From positions 124,001 through 188,000 of the forward strand of contig NZ_LN868939.1 in assembly GCF_001182745.1 (NCBI RefSeq): DNA of 64,000 nt, given 5' to 3'. Under the pieces are notes generated by a model that saw only the letters and a program-made list of their open reading frames with translations, ran no database searches and was not told where the DNA came from. This stretch comes from Nocardia farcinica (GTDB lineage Bacteria; Actinomycetota; Actinomycetes; Mycobacteriales; Mycobacteriaceae). Positions 36,367-45,480 of the stretch are shown here, piece by piece; position 1 is the first letter of the stretch, and every line of letters begins with the position of its first letter. The position numbers were made by a program, and so were the translations under genes.

Positions 36367-37443
36367 ATGGCCGCGTTCGGCGAGACCCCAGAGGGCACTA
36401 TCGAGATCCTCAACATCGTCCCGATGCGTGGGCCCGGCGGTATCCTCGCGCCGTCGTGCGAGGCGGCCATTTCGCTGGCGGCCGAGGAAATCAACGCGGG
36501 CGCGGGAATTCTGGGCCGCGAAATTCGTACCACGAATATCGACGGTGGCCGCGCGCCCGAGCTCGTCGCGACCGAGGTCGCCGCGCTGCTGGCCACCGGC
36601 ATGGTGGACGCCATCACCGGCTGGCACACCTCCGCCGTCCGCCGGGCGGTGGCCGCGGCCAACGGCGGACGGGTGCCCTATCTGTTCGCGACCAGCCACG
36701 AAGGGCTGCCGGACGAACAGCCCGGCGTCCTCATGCTGGGCGAGCACCCGGCCGGGCACACCCTGGCGGCGGTGCGCTGGGCTCGGCGGGAGCTGGGGGT
36801 GCGCCGATGGGCGATCATCGGCAACGACTACATCTGGCCGCGCGAGATCGCCAAGGCCGTGCGCCGCATGCTCACCGACCCGGCCGACGTGGTGCTCGAG
36901 CAGTTCGTACCGCACGGCCTGCCCGACCACACCGATTTCCTCACCCACCCCGCGCTGGACCGGGCCGACGGCGTGCTGATCCTCATGGTCGGCGCCGAAG
37001 TGGCCGCCTTCAACCGGCAGTTCGCCGCCACCGGACGCGCCGACCGGCAGATGCGGCTCAGCCCCGCCGCCGACGAGAACGTGCTGCTGGCCGCCGGGCC
37101 CGCCGCGCACCGCAATCTGTTCGTGCCGTCCAGCTTCTTCCTCGGCGACCGCTGCCCCGACGGCACCGCCCGGCGGGCCCGCTACCGCCGCCGCTACGGC
37201 GCTTTCGCCCCGGCGCTGACCACCTTCAGCAACGCCGCCTACGAGGCGCTGCACACGCTGGCCGGGCTGGCCGGGGCCGTGGGCTCGCTCGAGGTACCGC
37301 GACTGCACCGGGCGTTGCTCGACGGCGTCCGATACCAGACCCCCGGCGGAACCCGGGGATTCCGCGGCAATCAGGCGGTGCAGACCGGATACCTGGCCAG
37401 GGTGAACGGCGTCGACTTCGAGATCGTCGACCGCATCTGGTAG
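36367..37443 (+). CDS. Cytoplasmic AmiC/UrtA-like ligand-binding protein
   Basis: Type I periplasmic-binding fold of 358 residues without a signal peptide, so it is probably a cytoplasmic sensor like AmiC of amidase operons. The start reads IEILNIVPMRGPGGILAPSC. Further parts are AAEEINAGAGILGREI near 38, AIIGNDYIWPREIAKAVRRM near 138, and the TFSNAAYEALHTLAG helix near 285. No transporter genes are adjacent. Divergent pairing with a MarR regulator suggests the two form a small-molecule sensing unit. The ligand (short amide, urea or branched-chain amino acid) is not determinable. Confidence 0.72.
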   Translation: MAAFGETPEGTIEILNIVPMRGPGGILAPSCEAAISLAAEEINAGAGILGREIRTTNIDGGRAPELVATEVAALLATGMVDAITGWHTSAVRRAVAAANGGRVPYLFATSHEGLPDEQPGVLMLGEHPAGHTLAAVRWARRELGVRRWAIIGNDYIWPREIAKAVRRMLTDPADVVLEQFVPHGLPDHTDFLTHPALDRADGVLILMVGAEVAAFNRQFAATGRADRQMRLSPAADENVLLAAGPAAHRNLFVPSSFFLGDRCPDGTARRARYRRRYGAFAPALTTFSNAAYEALHTLAGLAGAVGSLEVPRLHRALLDGVRYQTPGGTRGFRGNQAVQTGYLARVNGVDFEIVDRIW

Positions 37444-37448
37444 AGACC

Positions 37449-37711
37449 ACCGCCTCCGGCCGCTGACCCGGTCAGGCTGTCTCCGATGCGCCCGCCCGGG
37501 GCGGCCTGCGTGGTGACGCTCCGCTACCGCCTCCGGCCGCTGACCCGGTCAGGCGGTGCCATTTGCGCCCGACCGGGGCGGCCTGCGTGGTGACGCTCCG
37601 CTACCGCCTCCGGCCGCTGACCCGGTCAGGCGGTATCCGATGCGCCCGACCGGGGCGGCCTGCGTGGTGACGCTCCGCTACCGCCTCCGGCCGCTGACCC
37701 GGTCAGGCGGT
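37449..37711. repeat. 77-bp tandem repeat, three full copies plus a partial fourth, at the purQ 3' end
   Basis: Copies begin at 37449, 37526, 37603 and 37680. Each starts ACCGCCTCCGGCCGCTGACC and contains the palindrome TGACCCGGTCA. ACCGCC-type arms also return as AGGCGGT about 25 bases later. The partial fourth copy includes the last codons and stop of purQ. Copies differ by a few bases, mainly after AGGCGGT. The period is not a multiple of three, and no gene is encoded. Confidence 0.9.
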
Positions 37712-38380
37712 GACGAGCGTGTCCAGGACCGAGAGGAACAGCCCGAGCCCGTCGTCGCTGGGGCCGGTGAGGGCCTCGGTGGCGTGTTCGGGGTGCGGCA
37801 TCAGGCCGACGACGCGGCCGTTCGCCGAGGAGATGCCCGCGATGCCGCGCTGCGAGCCGTTCGGGTTGTCGCCGGAGTAGCGGAACACGACCCGGCCCTC
37901 GCCCTCGAGTTCGTCGAGGACGGCGGGGGCGGCCTGGTAGCGGCCCTCACCGGACTTCAGCGGGATCAGGATCTGCGCGCCCGGCTCGTAGCGGGAGGTC
38001 CACGCGGTGGACACCGACTCGACGGTCAGCCACTGGTCTCGGCAGATGAAGTGCAGGCCCTCGTTGCGGGTGAGAGCACCGGGCAGCAGCCCGGCCTCGC
38101 ACAGCACCTGGAAGCCGTTGCAGATGCCGAGCACCGGCATGCCCTGCTCGGCCGCGCGCACGACCTCCCCCATCACCGGCGCGAACCGGGCGATGGCGCC
38201 CGCGCGCAGGTAGTCGCCGTAGGAGAAGCCGCCGGGCACGATCACGGCGTCGACCTGCTTGAGATCGGCGTCGGCGTGCCAGAGGTTCACCGCCTCGGCG
38301 CCGGCCAGCCGCACCGCCCGCACGGCGTCCACGTCGTCGAGGGTGCCGGGGAAGGTGATGACACCGATGCGCGCGCTCAC
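37703..38380 (-). CDS. purQ: Phosphoribosylformylglycinamidine synthase subunit PurQ
   Basis: Glutaminase subunit that supplies ammonia to PurL. From GTG at 38380 it has 225 residues. The class I amidotransferase triad is visible: Cys in [13 protein letters not shown] near 87, and His/Glu in [11 protein letters not shown] near 202. The start overlaps the purS stop by 4 bases (GTGA). The 3' end lies inside the first unit of the 77-bp repeats, so its last codons and stop are part of a repeated sequence. Confidence 0.95.
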   Translation of the reverse strand: MSARIGVITFPGTLDDVDAVRAVRLAGAEAVNLWHADADLKQVDAVIVPGGFSYGDYLRAGAIARFAPVMGEVVRAAEQGMPVLGICNGFQVLCEAGLLPGALTRNEGLHFICRDQWLTVESVSTAWTSRYEPGAQILIPLKSGEGRYQAAPAVLDELEGEGRVVFRYSGDNPNGSQRGIAGISSANGRVVGLMPHPEHATEALTGPSDDGLGLFLSVLDTLVTA

Positions 38381-38613
38381 GAGAGCCGGACCACCTTCCA
38401 CTCCTCGATGACCGTGTTGGCCAGCAGGCTCTCGGCGATCTGCTCGAGCTCGGCGTCGCTGACGCTGTCGTCCACGTCGAGTTCGAATCGCTTGCCCTGC
38501 CGCACATCCGAGATGCCGGCGAAACCCAGGCGCGGGAGTGCGCCGACGATGGCCTGCCCCTGGGGATCCAGGATCTCGGCCTTCGGCATCACCTCGACCA
38601 CGACTCGTGCCAC
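38377..38613 (-). CDS. purS: Phosphoribosylformylglycinamidine synthase subunit PurS
   Basis: Small structural subunit that joins PurL and PurQ, 78 residues, normal length. It starts with GTG at 38613, with an AGGAG site 8 bases upstream. Typical PurS sequence: [20 protein letters not shown], then FDVD-type region [19 protein letters not shown]. Coupled to purQ. Confidence 0.95.
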   Translation of the reverse strand: MARVVVEVMPKAEILDPQGQAIVGALPRLGFAGISDVRQGKRFELDVDDSVSDAELEQIAESLLANTVIEEWKVVRLS

Positions 38614-38769
38614 GCGTTGCTCCTAGGGGTGGTGGTTGCGCGGAGTCCGGGCAGGCGCCCGGCCGCAGCGCTGGAGTGGGGGGATTACCTGGGTAGCCTA
38701 GTCGTCCGGCCGCGCCGCGCGCGCTCCGGGGTAGGGTGACAATCCGCCGCCGACCAATAGCATGGCGGC

Positions 38770-39420
38770 ATGCGCATAGCCCACTTCGGTCACTCCTGTA
38801 TCCTCGTCGAGCTGCACGGCAAGAAGATCCTGTTCGATCCGGGCACGTTCTCGCACGGCTTCGAGGGCATCACCGGTCTGGACGCGATCGCGGTCACCCA
38901 CCAGCACCCCGACCACATCGATCCCGAGCGCATAGACGCGCTGGTCGAGGCCAATCCCGGCGCGCGCCTGCTCTCGGACCCGCAGACCGCCGCCCAGCGC
39001 GGCGGCCGCTGGGAAGCGGTGCACGCCGGCGCCGTGCTCGACCTCGACGCGCTGCGGATCACCGGTGGCGGCGGCAGGCACGCCGTGATCCACCCGGAGA
39101 TTCCCGTGATCGATAACACGGTCTTCCAGCTCGGCACCGCCGACGATCCGGCGCAGCTCGTGCACCCCGGCGATTCGCTGTGGGTGCCGCCGGTGCCGGT
39201 CGGCGTGCTGGCCACCCCCGCGGCTGCGCCGTGGATGAAGATCAGCGAGGCGGTGGACTATCTGCGCGCGGTCAATCCGCGCACGGCCATCCCCATTCAT
39301 TTCGGCGTGGTGGCGCCCGAGGCGAGGGGCATCTACTTCGGCAGGCTCACCGAAATGGGCCCGGACGGTACCGAGTTCACCGTGCTGAACCCGGAGGACA
39401 GCCGGGATTTCTCCGCCTGA
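38770..39420 (+). CDS. MBL-fold metal-dependent hydrolase (UlaG-like)
   Basis: Metallo-beta-lactamase fold, 216 residues, matching Rv0786c in position. Metal ligands are in THQHPDHID near residue 50; [20 protein letters not shown] opens the domain. Later histidines are in [10 protein letters not shown] and [11 protein letters not shown]. The substrate is unknown. ATG at 38770 has TAGCAT six bases upstream and is probably leaderless. Divergent from purSQ. Confidence 0.87.
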   Translation: MRIAHFGHSCILVELHGKKILFDPGTFSHGFEGITGLDAIAVTHQHPDHIDPERIDALVEANPGARLLSDPQTAAQRGGRWEAVHAGAVLDLDALRITGGGGRHAVIHPEIPVIDNTVFQLGTADDPAQLVHPGDSLWVPPVPVGVLATPAAAPWMKISEAVDYLRAVNPRTAIPIHFGVVAPEARGIYFGRLTEMGPDGTEFTVLNPEDSRDFSA

Positions 39421-39481
39421 GCCGCGATTGTTGCGCCGAATCCCGCCCGGCACCGGGGAATCGGCCTGCGACCAGACGAAA

Positions 39482-39519
39482 CCGCCCCGCTCCGGCGGGG
39501 GATACCGGGAGCGGGGCGG
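39482..39519 (-). terminator. Intrinsic terminator after the 24-codon peptide gene
   Basis: Perfect 12-bp stem (39482-39493 with 39508-39519, CCGCCCCGCTCC type). Read on the minus strand it is followed by TTTCGTC. It lies 23 bases after the stop of the small peptide and could also stop the convergent MBL transcript. Confidence 0.75.
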
Positions 39520-39542
39520 GGTCGCAAGCCTGGCAGTGCCGG

Positions 39543-39617
39543 TCAGGTGATCACGTCGTCACCGGCGCTGAGAGTGTCGATCAGTAGCACGATCGCGGCG
39601 AGCAAGTCGTCGAACAT
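39543..39617 (-). CDS. 24-residue peptide in its own transcription unit
   Basis: ATG at 39617 to TGA at 39545-39543. The peptide starts MFDDLLAAIVLLIDTLSAGD and ends DVIT: a hydrophobic core with acidic ends. A good GGAAAG site lies about 6 bases upstream of the ATG. A strong terminator lies 23 bases downstream. The 226-bp upstream stretch is richer in A and T than its surroundings, in keeping with a promoter region. No family was recognised; a leader, toxin-like or regulatory peptide are all possible. Confidence 0.55.
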   Translation of the reverse strand: MFDDLLAAIVLLIDTLSAGDDVIT

Positions 39618-39843
39618 AGGGCTTTCCTTTCTTTCACTCTCGGATGGGTACTGCACTCATAGGATTTGCTGTTTCGCGGGAGCGCAAACGCCGCCGCCCC
39701 GGAATTTCTCGAATTTCTTTCCGGCGCCAGGATTTTCGCGTCACCGGCTCGGCTCGATCCGGAAAGATCCGACCGAAACTCCGAAAATTCGGCGGTCCGG
39801 CGGGCATCCGGTGTCGTTTCGCCGGATTCGGTCGAATGTCCGG

Positions 39844-41208
39844 TCAGCGTGCCGCGTAGTCGCGGAGGAACAGCGCTTCGGCCAACGCCATGCGCTCGAT
39901 CTCGGCCGGGTCGACGCTCTCGTTCGGTGCGTGGATCAGGCAGCTGGGCTCCTCCACGCCGAGCAGCATGATCTCCGCGGCCGGGTAGGTCTCGGCGAAG
40001 ACGTTGCACAGCGGGATCGAGCCGCCCTGACCCTGGGTGGTGGTCGGCCTGCCGTAGGCGGCGGTCAGCGCGGCCTCCATCGCGGCACGTGCCGGGCCGC
40101 CGATGGAGGACCGGAACGGGGCGCCGAGCCCCTCCAGGTCCACGGTGAGCCGCGCGTGCAGGGGGATGTGCGCGTGCAGGTGGGCCACCAGCGCTCGGTG
40201 GGCGTCCTCGGGCTCGACACCGGGCGGAATGCGCAGGTTGAGCCGGGCGCGCGCGACCGCCTGCACGGCCGCGGCCGAACCGACCACCGGGGGTGCGTCG
40301 ATGCCGAGAATCGTCAGCGCGGGCCGGGCCCACAGCATCTGCGAGACCGTGCCCGAACCGGCGAGCTCGACGCCGTCGAGCACGCCCGCGTCGAGCCGGA
40401 ACTGCTCGGGCGGGTACTGCACGCCGTCCCAGCCCTGGTCGGCGGCCAGGCCCGCCACGGTGGTGTTGCCGTCGGCGTCGTGCAGGCTGGCCAGCAGGTG
40501 CACCAGCGCCGTCATCGCGTCGGGCGCGGCGCCGCCGAACATGCCCGAGTGCATCGGCCCGGCCAGCGTCTCCACGGTGACCACCACGTTGACGTTCCCG
40601 CGCAGGGTCTCGGTGAGGGTGGGGACACCGGGGGCGAAGTTGCCGCAGTCGCCGATGACGATGGCGTCGGCGCGCAGCAGCTCGGGGTTGGCCACCACGA
40701 ACTTCTCCAGGCCGCCGGTGCCCTGCTCCTCCGAGCCCTCCGACACCAGCGTCACGCCCACCGGCAGGTCCGGGCCCAGCGCGCGCAGCGCGGTCAGGTG
40801 CATGACGATGTTGCCCTTGCAGTCGGCCGCGCCGCGGCCGTACCAGCGGCCGTCCTCGCGTTCGGTGAGCGTCCACACCGGGGTGCGCCACGCCGCCTCG
40901 TCCAGCGGCGGCTGCACGTCGTAGTGGCAGTACAGCAGCACCGTCGGCGCGCCGGGCGGCGCCGGGCGCGCGGCGATCACCGCCTTGGTGCCGTCGGGCG
41001 TTTCGTGCAGGCCGACGTCGGTGAGACCGACCGAGGCACACGCGTCGGCCACCCACTGCGCCGCGTCCTCGCACTCCTGCGGCGGGAACTGGCGCGCGTC
41101 GGCCACCGACTTGAACGACACCAGCTGGGTGAGATCCTGTTTCGCCTGGCCCATCAGCCCGGCGACCCGCGCGCGCAGTGCGGCGACGTGGGGTTCCTCG
41201 GAAGTCAT
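39844..41208 (-). CDS. M20-family dipeptidase
   Basis: Zinc metallopeptidase of the M20 (ArgE/DapE/CNDP) type, 454 residues. Metal ligands are visible in VLLYCHYDVQPP near 90, YGRGAADCKGN near 123 and VSEGSEEQGTGG near 157. A dimerisation domain occupies about 205-330, followed by IHAPNESVD near 428 with the last ligand histidine. Start ATG at 41208 has GTGAGG upstream. Probably cytoplasmic, cleaving dipeptides. Confidence 0.9.
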   Translation of the reverse strand: MTSEEPHVAALRARVAGLMGQAKQDLTQLVSFKSVADARQFPPQECEDAAQWVADACASVGLTDVGLHETPDGTKAVIAARPAPPGAPTVLLYCHYDVQPPLDEAAWRTPVWTLTEREDGRWYGRGAADCKGNIVMHLTALRALGPDLPVGVTLVSEGSEEQGTGGLEKFVVANPELLRADAIVIGDCGNFAPGVPTLTETLRGNVNVVVTVETLAGPMHSGMFGGAAPDAMTALVHLLASLHDADGNTTVAGLAADQGWDGVQYPPEQFRLDAGVLDGVELAGSGTVSQMLWARPALTILGIDAPPVVGSAAAVQAVARARLNLRIPPGVEPEDAHRALVAHLHAHIPLHARLTVDLEGLGAPFRSSIGGPARAAMEAALTAAYGRPTTTQGQGGSIPLCNVFAETYPAAEIMLLGVEEPSCLIHAPNESVDPAEIERMALAEALFLRDYAAR

Positions 41209-41338
41209 CGTCAGCGCCTCACTTCATGGCTCCACCCGGCCGCGGCGGCGACCGGTGCGGTCACCGTATCGCGCCCGCCGCTGCGCGGGCCGGGTCATCG
41301 CCGGGCGTGCCGCACCGGGGGCGCCGCCCGCCGGCTGG

Positions 41339-41389
41339 GATCGGCGCCGCCGCCGGTTGCTCGCCGGGTCGCCTGCGGCGGCGCCGATC
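41339..41389. repeat. Long perfect hairpin between two minus-strand genes
   Basis: A 15-bp inverted repeat (41339-41353 and 41375-41389, GATCGGCGCCGCCGC type) around a 21-base loop, 31 bases after the DUF2334 gene stop. No T-run follows, so it may be a weak terminator or an RNA-stabilising stem. Confidence 0.6.
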
Positions 41390-41420
41390 AGCCGCGGCGC
41401 ACCGCGGCCGCCGAAGGGGG

Positions 41421-42122
41421 TCAGGCCGCCTGCGCGACCGGACCCGGCTGCCAGCGGTAGACCTCGCTGACCGCGCCGTGATAAAGCGCCAGATCCACCG
41501 CGTCGAGCATCGCCTGCCGGGGTCCGGGCCGTTGCAGCTGCGCGCCGGAGATGGCCAGCCGCAGCACCCCGCCGCGGCGTGCGGTGCGGGCGGCGCCCAT
41601 CACCAGGGCGCGGCACCACCAGGGCTCGGCGCGGAAGCCTTCGCCGATGCCGTACACGCGGGCCCGCTGCACGGTGTCGCGTTCCAGGTCGTGGATGCCG
41701 GTGAGGCCGAGCGCGAGCCGGAAGCCGACCTCGGGCAGGGCGGCCAGCGCGCCCGTCGAAGCGTTCCAGCGCGGCGCGGCGAACAGCCGGGTGCGCAGTT
41801 CCACCTGCTCCATCACCCGATCGGCGGCGGTGAGCCGCAGCCGGGCCTCGTGCCGGGGCAGCGTGGCGAACTCGGCGCGGCGGCGCTTGGTGGCGGCCTG
41901 GTCGTAGCCGTGCAGCACGATGGCGTCGCCGCGGGCACGCCTGCCCCGCAGCCAGGCCTGGGTGGCCGGGTCGTCGGTGAGCCGGTACTTGCCCTTGAGC
42001 CGGGGCGCGACCAGCAGCGACAGCCGTACCTGGCGACGGTCCATCTCGGCGGCGAATTCGATCGCCGCGTCCCGCGTGGTGTCCCGGATCCCCGACACGG
42101 ACACGATCAGCTCGGCGTTCAT
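41421..42122 (-). CDS. DUF2334-type polysaccharide deacetylase-fold protein
   Basis: About 233 residues from ATG at 42122. DUF2334 proteins share the NodB/deacetylase barrel. Visible parts are ELIVSVSGIRDTTRD at the start, LSLLVAPRLKGKYRL, GDAIVLHGYDQAA (the H-G-Y/D feature), and RLFAAPRWNASTGAL near 105. A role in cell-wall sugar deacetylation is inferred from the fold. Starts upstream at 42146 (ATG) and 42185 (GTG) are possible; none has a clear ribosome site. Confidence 0.75.
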   Translation of the reverse strand: MNAELIVSVSGIRDTTRDAAIEFAAEMDRRQVRLSLLVAPRLKGKYRLTDDPATQAWLRGRRARGDAIVLHGYDQAATKRRRAEFATLPRHEARLRLTAADRVMEQVELRTRLFAAPRWNASTGALAALPEVGFRLALGLTGIHDLERDTVQRARVYGIGEGFRAEPWWCRALVMGAARTARRGGVLRLAISGAQLQRPGPRQAMLDAVDLALYHGAVSEVYRWQPGPVAQAA

Positions 42123-42198
42123 GCACCAACGGTGCCGGATCGACATGTACGCCCCGTGCAGGGCGGATGACGGGGCGACGAACACCCCGTCACGACCG

Positions 42199-44349
42199 TT
42201 ATTCGCCCAGGCCCGCGGTGTCGAGCACCCACGCGTACTCGAACGCCACTTCCTTCCACTTCGCGTAGCGCCCGCTCACCCCGCCGTGCCCGGCGCTCAT
42301 CTCGGTCTTGAGCAGCAACGGCGCGTCCCCGGTCTTGGTCGCGCGCAGCTTGGCGACCCACTTGGCGGGCTCGACGTAGAGCACCCTGGTGTCGTTGAGG
42401 CTGGTGATCGCCAGGATCGCCGGGTAGTCCTTGGCCTCGACGTTCTCGTACGGCGAATAGGACTTCATGTACTCGTAGACATCCTTGTCCGCCAGCGGGT
42501 TGCCCCACTCGTCCCATTCGATGACGGTCAGCGGCAGCGAGGGGTCCAGGATCGAGGTGAGCGGGTCGACGAACGGCACGTTGGCGAGAATGCCCGCGAA
42601 CAGCTCCGGCGCCAGATTCGCCACCGCGCCCATCAGCAGCCCGCCCGCGCTGCCACCGTCGGCCACCAGCCGGTCCGGTGCCGTCACGCCGGTGTCGATG
42701 AGGTGCCGGGCGCAGGCCACGAAGTCGGTGAAGGTGTTCTTCTTGGTGAGCGTCTTGCCGTTCTCGTACCAGAGCCTGCCCATCTCGCCGCCGCCACGCA
42801 CGTGCGCCACCGCGAACACCATGCCGCGGTCCAGCAGCGACAGCCGCGCCACCGAGAACGACGGATCCATGCTGGCCTCGTAGGAGCCGTAGCCGTAGAG
42901 CAGCAGCGGCCGGGGCTCGGCGCCCGGGTCGGCGACGCCCGTCTTCCACACCAGCGAGATCGGCACCCGGGTGCCGTCCGCGGCGACCGCCCACTCCCGG
43001 CGCTGCCGGTAGTCGCCCGCGTCGTAGCCGCCGAGCACCGGCTGTTCCTTGCGCAGCAGCAGCTCCCCGGTCGCGGGCACGTAGTCGTAGACCCGCATCG
43101 GGGTGATGAACGAGGTCAGCCCCAGCCGCAGCGTCGGCTGCGCCCACTCCGGGTTGCCGCCCATGCCGACGGCGAACAGTTCCAGATCGAACTCCAGCTC
43201 GCGCAGGTCGCCGTAGCCGGTCTCGGTGAGCGGCCACACCGCCAGCCGGGTCAGCGCCTCGCGCCGGTAGCTGAGCACCAGGTGGTCGGCGAAGGCATCG
43301 ATGTCCTCCAGCCGCACGTCGTCGCGGTGCCCGATGAGGATCCGCAGGTCGGCGGGGTTGTCCACGGGTGCCTCGGCGAGCACGAAGTTCTGTGCCTTCA
43401 CCCCGTCGACGACGTCGTTGTGCAGGATCAGGAACCGGTCCTGCCCGCCGATCACCGCGTGCTCGGCGGAGTACTCGACGCCCTCGCGCCGCGGCAGCAG
43501 CACGCGGAACTCGCCCTCGGGATCGTCGGATTCGAGCACCCAGCCCTCGGTGGTGATCTTGGACCCGACCCAGATCATCAGGTACTTCTCCGAGCGGGTG
43601 GCGCCGATGCTCACCCAGTAGCGCTCGTCGGGCTCGTGGAACACCCGCACGTCGGCGTCGGTACCGGTGCCGAGGCGATGCCGCCACACGGTGTCGGGCC
43701 GCCAGGACTCGTCCACGGTCTGGTAGAAGACGTGCGTGCCGTCCAGCGACCAGGTCGCGCCCGGTGCGGTGCCCGTGATCTCGTCGGCGAGCAGTTCGCC
43801 GGTGCGCAGATCCTTGAACCGCAACGTGTAGCGCTCGTCGCCGACGGTGTCGACCGAGTAGGCCAGCAGGGTGCCGTCGTGGCTGACCGAGAACGCGCCG
43901 AGGGCGAAGAACTCGTGACCCTCGGCCAGTTCGTTGCTGTCGAGCAGCACCTCTTCGCCCGGGATCTCGCCCTCGGCCTCGAGCTGCGGCGGATTCCAGG
44001 CCGCGGCCGCGTCGGCGGTGGTGTCGATCGGACAGCGGCAGTGCACGCCGTACTGCTTGCCCTCGAAGCTGCGCGAGTAATACCAGTACTCGCCCATCCG
44101 GGTGGGCACCGAGAGATCGGTCTCCTGCGTGCGCGACTTGATCTCCTCGAAGATCTTCTCGCGCAGCCCGGACAGGTGCGCGGTCTGCGCCTCGGTGTAG
44201 GCGTTCTCGGCCTCGAGATAGGCGATGACCTCCGGGTTCTTCTTGTCCCGCAGCCATTCGTACTCGTCGACGAACACGTCGCCGTGATGCACCCGTTCGG
44301 TCGGCACCCGCTTGGCGATCGGCGCCGCCACCCCACTCTCGACAGACAT
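42199..44349 (-). CDS. ptrB: S9A-family prolyl oligopeptidase / oligopeptidase B
   Basis: Serine peptidase cutting short peptides after basic residues, 716 residues. A beta-propeller (about 60-400) is followed by the alpha/beta-hydrolase domain. The nucleophile lies in VADGGSAGGLLMGAVAN near 550. The C-terminal catalytic His is in MSAGHGGVSGRY near 690. YGYGSYEASMDPSFS near 466 is typical of the family. ATG at 44349 has TAGGGT seven bases upstream. The counterpart in M. tuberculosis is split into two frames (Rv0781/Rv0782); here it is intact. Confidence 0.92.
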   Translation of the reverse strand: MSVESGVAAPIAKRVPTERVHHGDVFVDEYEWLRDKKNPEVIAYLEAENAYTEAQTAHLSGLREKIFEEIKSRTQETDLSVPTRMGEYWYYSRSFEGKQYGVHCRCPIDTTADAAAAWNPPQLEAEGEIPGEEVLLDSNELAEGHEFFALGAFSVSHDGTLLAYSVDTVGDERYTLRFKDLRTGELLADEITGTAPGATWSLDGTHVFYQTVDESWRPDTVWRHRLGTGTDADVRVFHEPDERYWVSIGATRSEKYLMIWVGSKITTEGWVLESDDPEGEFRVLLPRREGVEYSAEHAVIGGQDRFLILHNDVVDGVKAQNFVLAEAPVDNPADLRILIGHRDDVRLEDIDAFADHLVLSYRREALTRLAVWPLTETGYGDLRELEFDLELFAVGMGGNPEWAQPTLRLGLTSFITPMRVYDYVPATGELLLRKEQPVLGGYDAGDYRQRREWAVAADGTRVPISLVWKTGVADPGAEPRPLLLYGYGSYEASMDPSFSVARLSLLDRGMVFAVAHVRGGGEMGRLWYENGKTLTKKNTFTDFVACARHLIDTGVTAPDRLVADGGSAGGLLMGAVANLAPELFAGILANVPFVDPLTSILDPSLPLTVIEWDEWGNPLADKDVYEYMKSYSPYENVEAKDYPAILAITSLNDTRVLYVEPAKWVAKLRATKTGDAPLLLKTEMSAGHGGVSGRYAKWKEVAFEYAWVLDTAGLGE

Positions 44350-44426
44350 GGGCTCCACCCTACTGATCCCCGCCCGACCCGCCCGGCCGATCCGCCGCCC
44401 ACCCACCGGCCCACTAGGCTCGGGGA

Positions 44427-45473
44427 ATGCGTACCGCCACGGCCGCCCGTCTCGCCGCCGCCGCGGCGGTGCTGTGCACCGCGCTCGGGATGGGGGCGGT
44501 GGCGCCCGCCTCGGCGTGCGCCTGCGGTGGCGTCGTCAGCCCCGGCGACACCGCCCGGGTCGACCAGGAGACGGCCGTGCTGGCCTGGGACGGCCGCCGC
44601 GAGACGATCCTCATGCGACTGGCGCTGACCGCCGAGTCCGAGCACGCGGCGCTGATCGTGCCCACCCCGCGGCCCGCCACCGTCACGGCCGGGTCACCGG
44701 ACACCTTCGCCGAGCTCTCCCGGCTCACCGCACCGGAATTCGTCGTGGAGACCGAGTGGTTCGCCGACGCGGCGGACGGCTCCGGCGCCCCCGCGGCGGT
44801 CGCACCGACGGTGCTGGACCAGGTGCGCCTGGGCCCGCTGGAAGCCACCACGCTGTCCGGCGGCGATCTGACCGGGCTGCGAACCTGGTTGGGCGCCAAC
44901 GGTTATGCGCTCCGCCCCGAGGTCACCGCCACGTTGGCGCCGTATGTGCGCGAGGGCTGGTCGTTCGTGGCGATGCGGCTCACCGGGGCGCAACCGCTGG
45001 ACGGCGCGCTCGATCCGGTGCGGTTGAGTTTCGACTCCGACCGGCTCGTCTACCCGATGCGGATGTCGGCCGCCGCGCGCACGCCACAGTCGGTGCACCT
45101 GTACGTCCTCGACCGGCACCGGGTGGCGCGCGCCGACGACGATGCGGCGCACCACTATTCGTCGGTCGAATTCGCCGGGCGCGTCGACCCGGCCGACGTC
45201 GCGGACCCGCTGCTGCGTGAACTGACCGCCGCCGGGCAGGACTACCTCACCGAAATGCAGGTCCACATCGCCGATCCCGCGACCGTCACCGCCGACTTCA
45301 CCTTCACCGCCGCCCCCGAGGACGCCGACTACCGCAGGCGGTTCGTGCAGACCGACGAGGTGATGCTGTTCGGCCTCCCCGCGGGATACGTCGTCCTCGG
45401 CGCGGCCGGCCTGGCGGCGGCCGTCGTGGTGATCGCGGTCGTCCGCGTCGCCCGCGCCCGCCCGGGGGCGTGA
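44427..45473 (+). CDS. DUF2330 exported membrane-anchored protein
   Basis: A 348-residue protein of unknown function. An N-terminal signal peptide ends at ASACACGGVV, whose Cys-x-Cys is the family hallmark. The body is extracytoplasmic (VDQETAVLAWDGRRETILMR near 50). One C-terminal helix (about 315-340) is followed by a basic tail. ATG at 44427 has TAGGCT six bases upstream (leaderless). It is divergent from ptrB with both leaderless promoters inside 77 bases. Confidence 0.82.
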   Translation: MRTATAARLAAAAAVLCTALGMGAVAPASACACGGVVSPGDTARVDQETAVLAWDGRRETILMRLALTAESEHAALIVPTPRPATVTAGSPDTFAELSRLTAPEFVVETEWFADAADGSGAPAAVAPTVLDQVRLGPLEATTLSGGDLTGLRTWLGANGYALRPEVTATLAPYVREGWSFVAMRLTGAQPLDGALDPVRLSFDSDRLVYPMRMSAAARTPQSVHLYVLDRHRVARADDDAAHHYSSVEFAGRVDPADVADPLLRELTAAGQDYLTEMQVHIADPATVTADFTFTAAPEDADYRRRFVQTDEVMLFGLPAGYVVLGAAGLAAAVVVIAVVRVARARPGA

Positions 45474-45480
45474 GCCGCGC

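Noticed and set aside
37556-38626. Plus-strand frame running from the 77-bp repeats across purQ and purS
   Set aside because: Antisense to two clear purine genes; the repeat period is not a multiple of three, so its reading changes from copy to copy.
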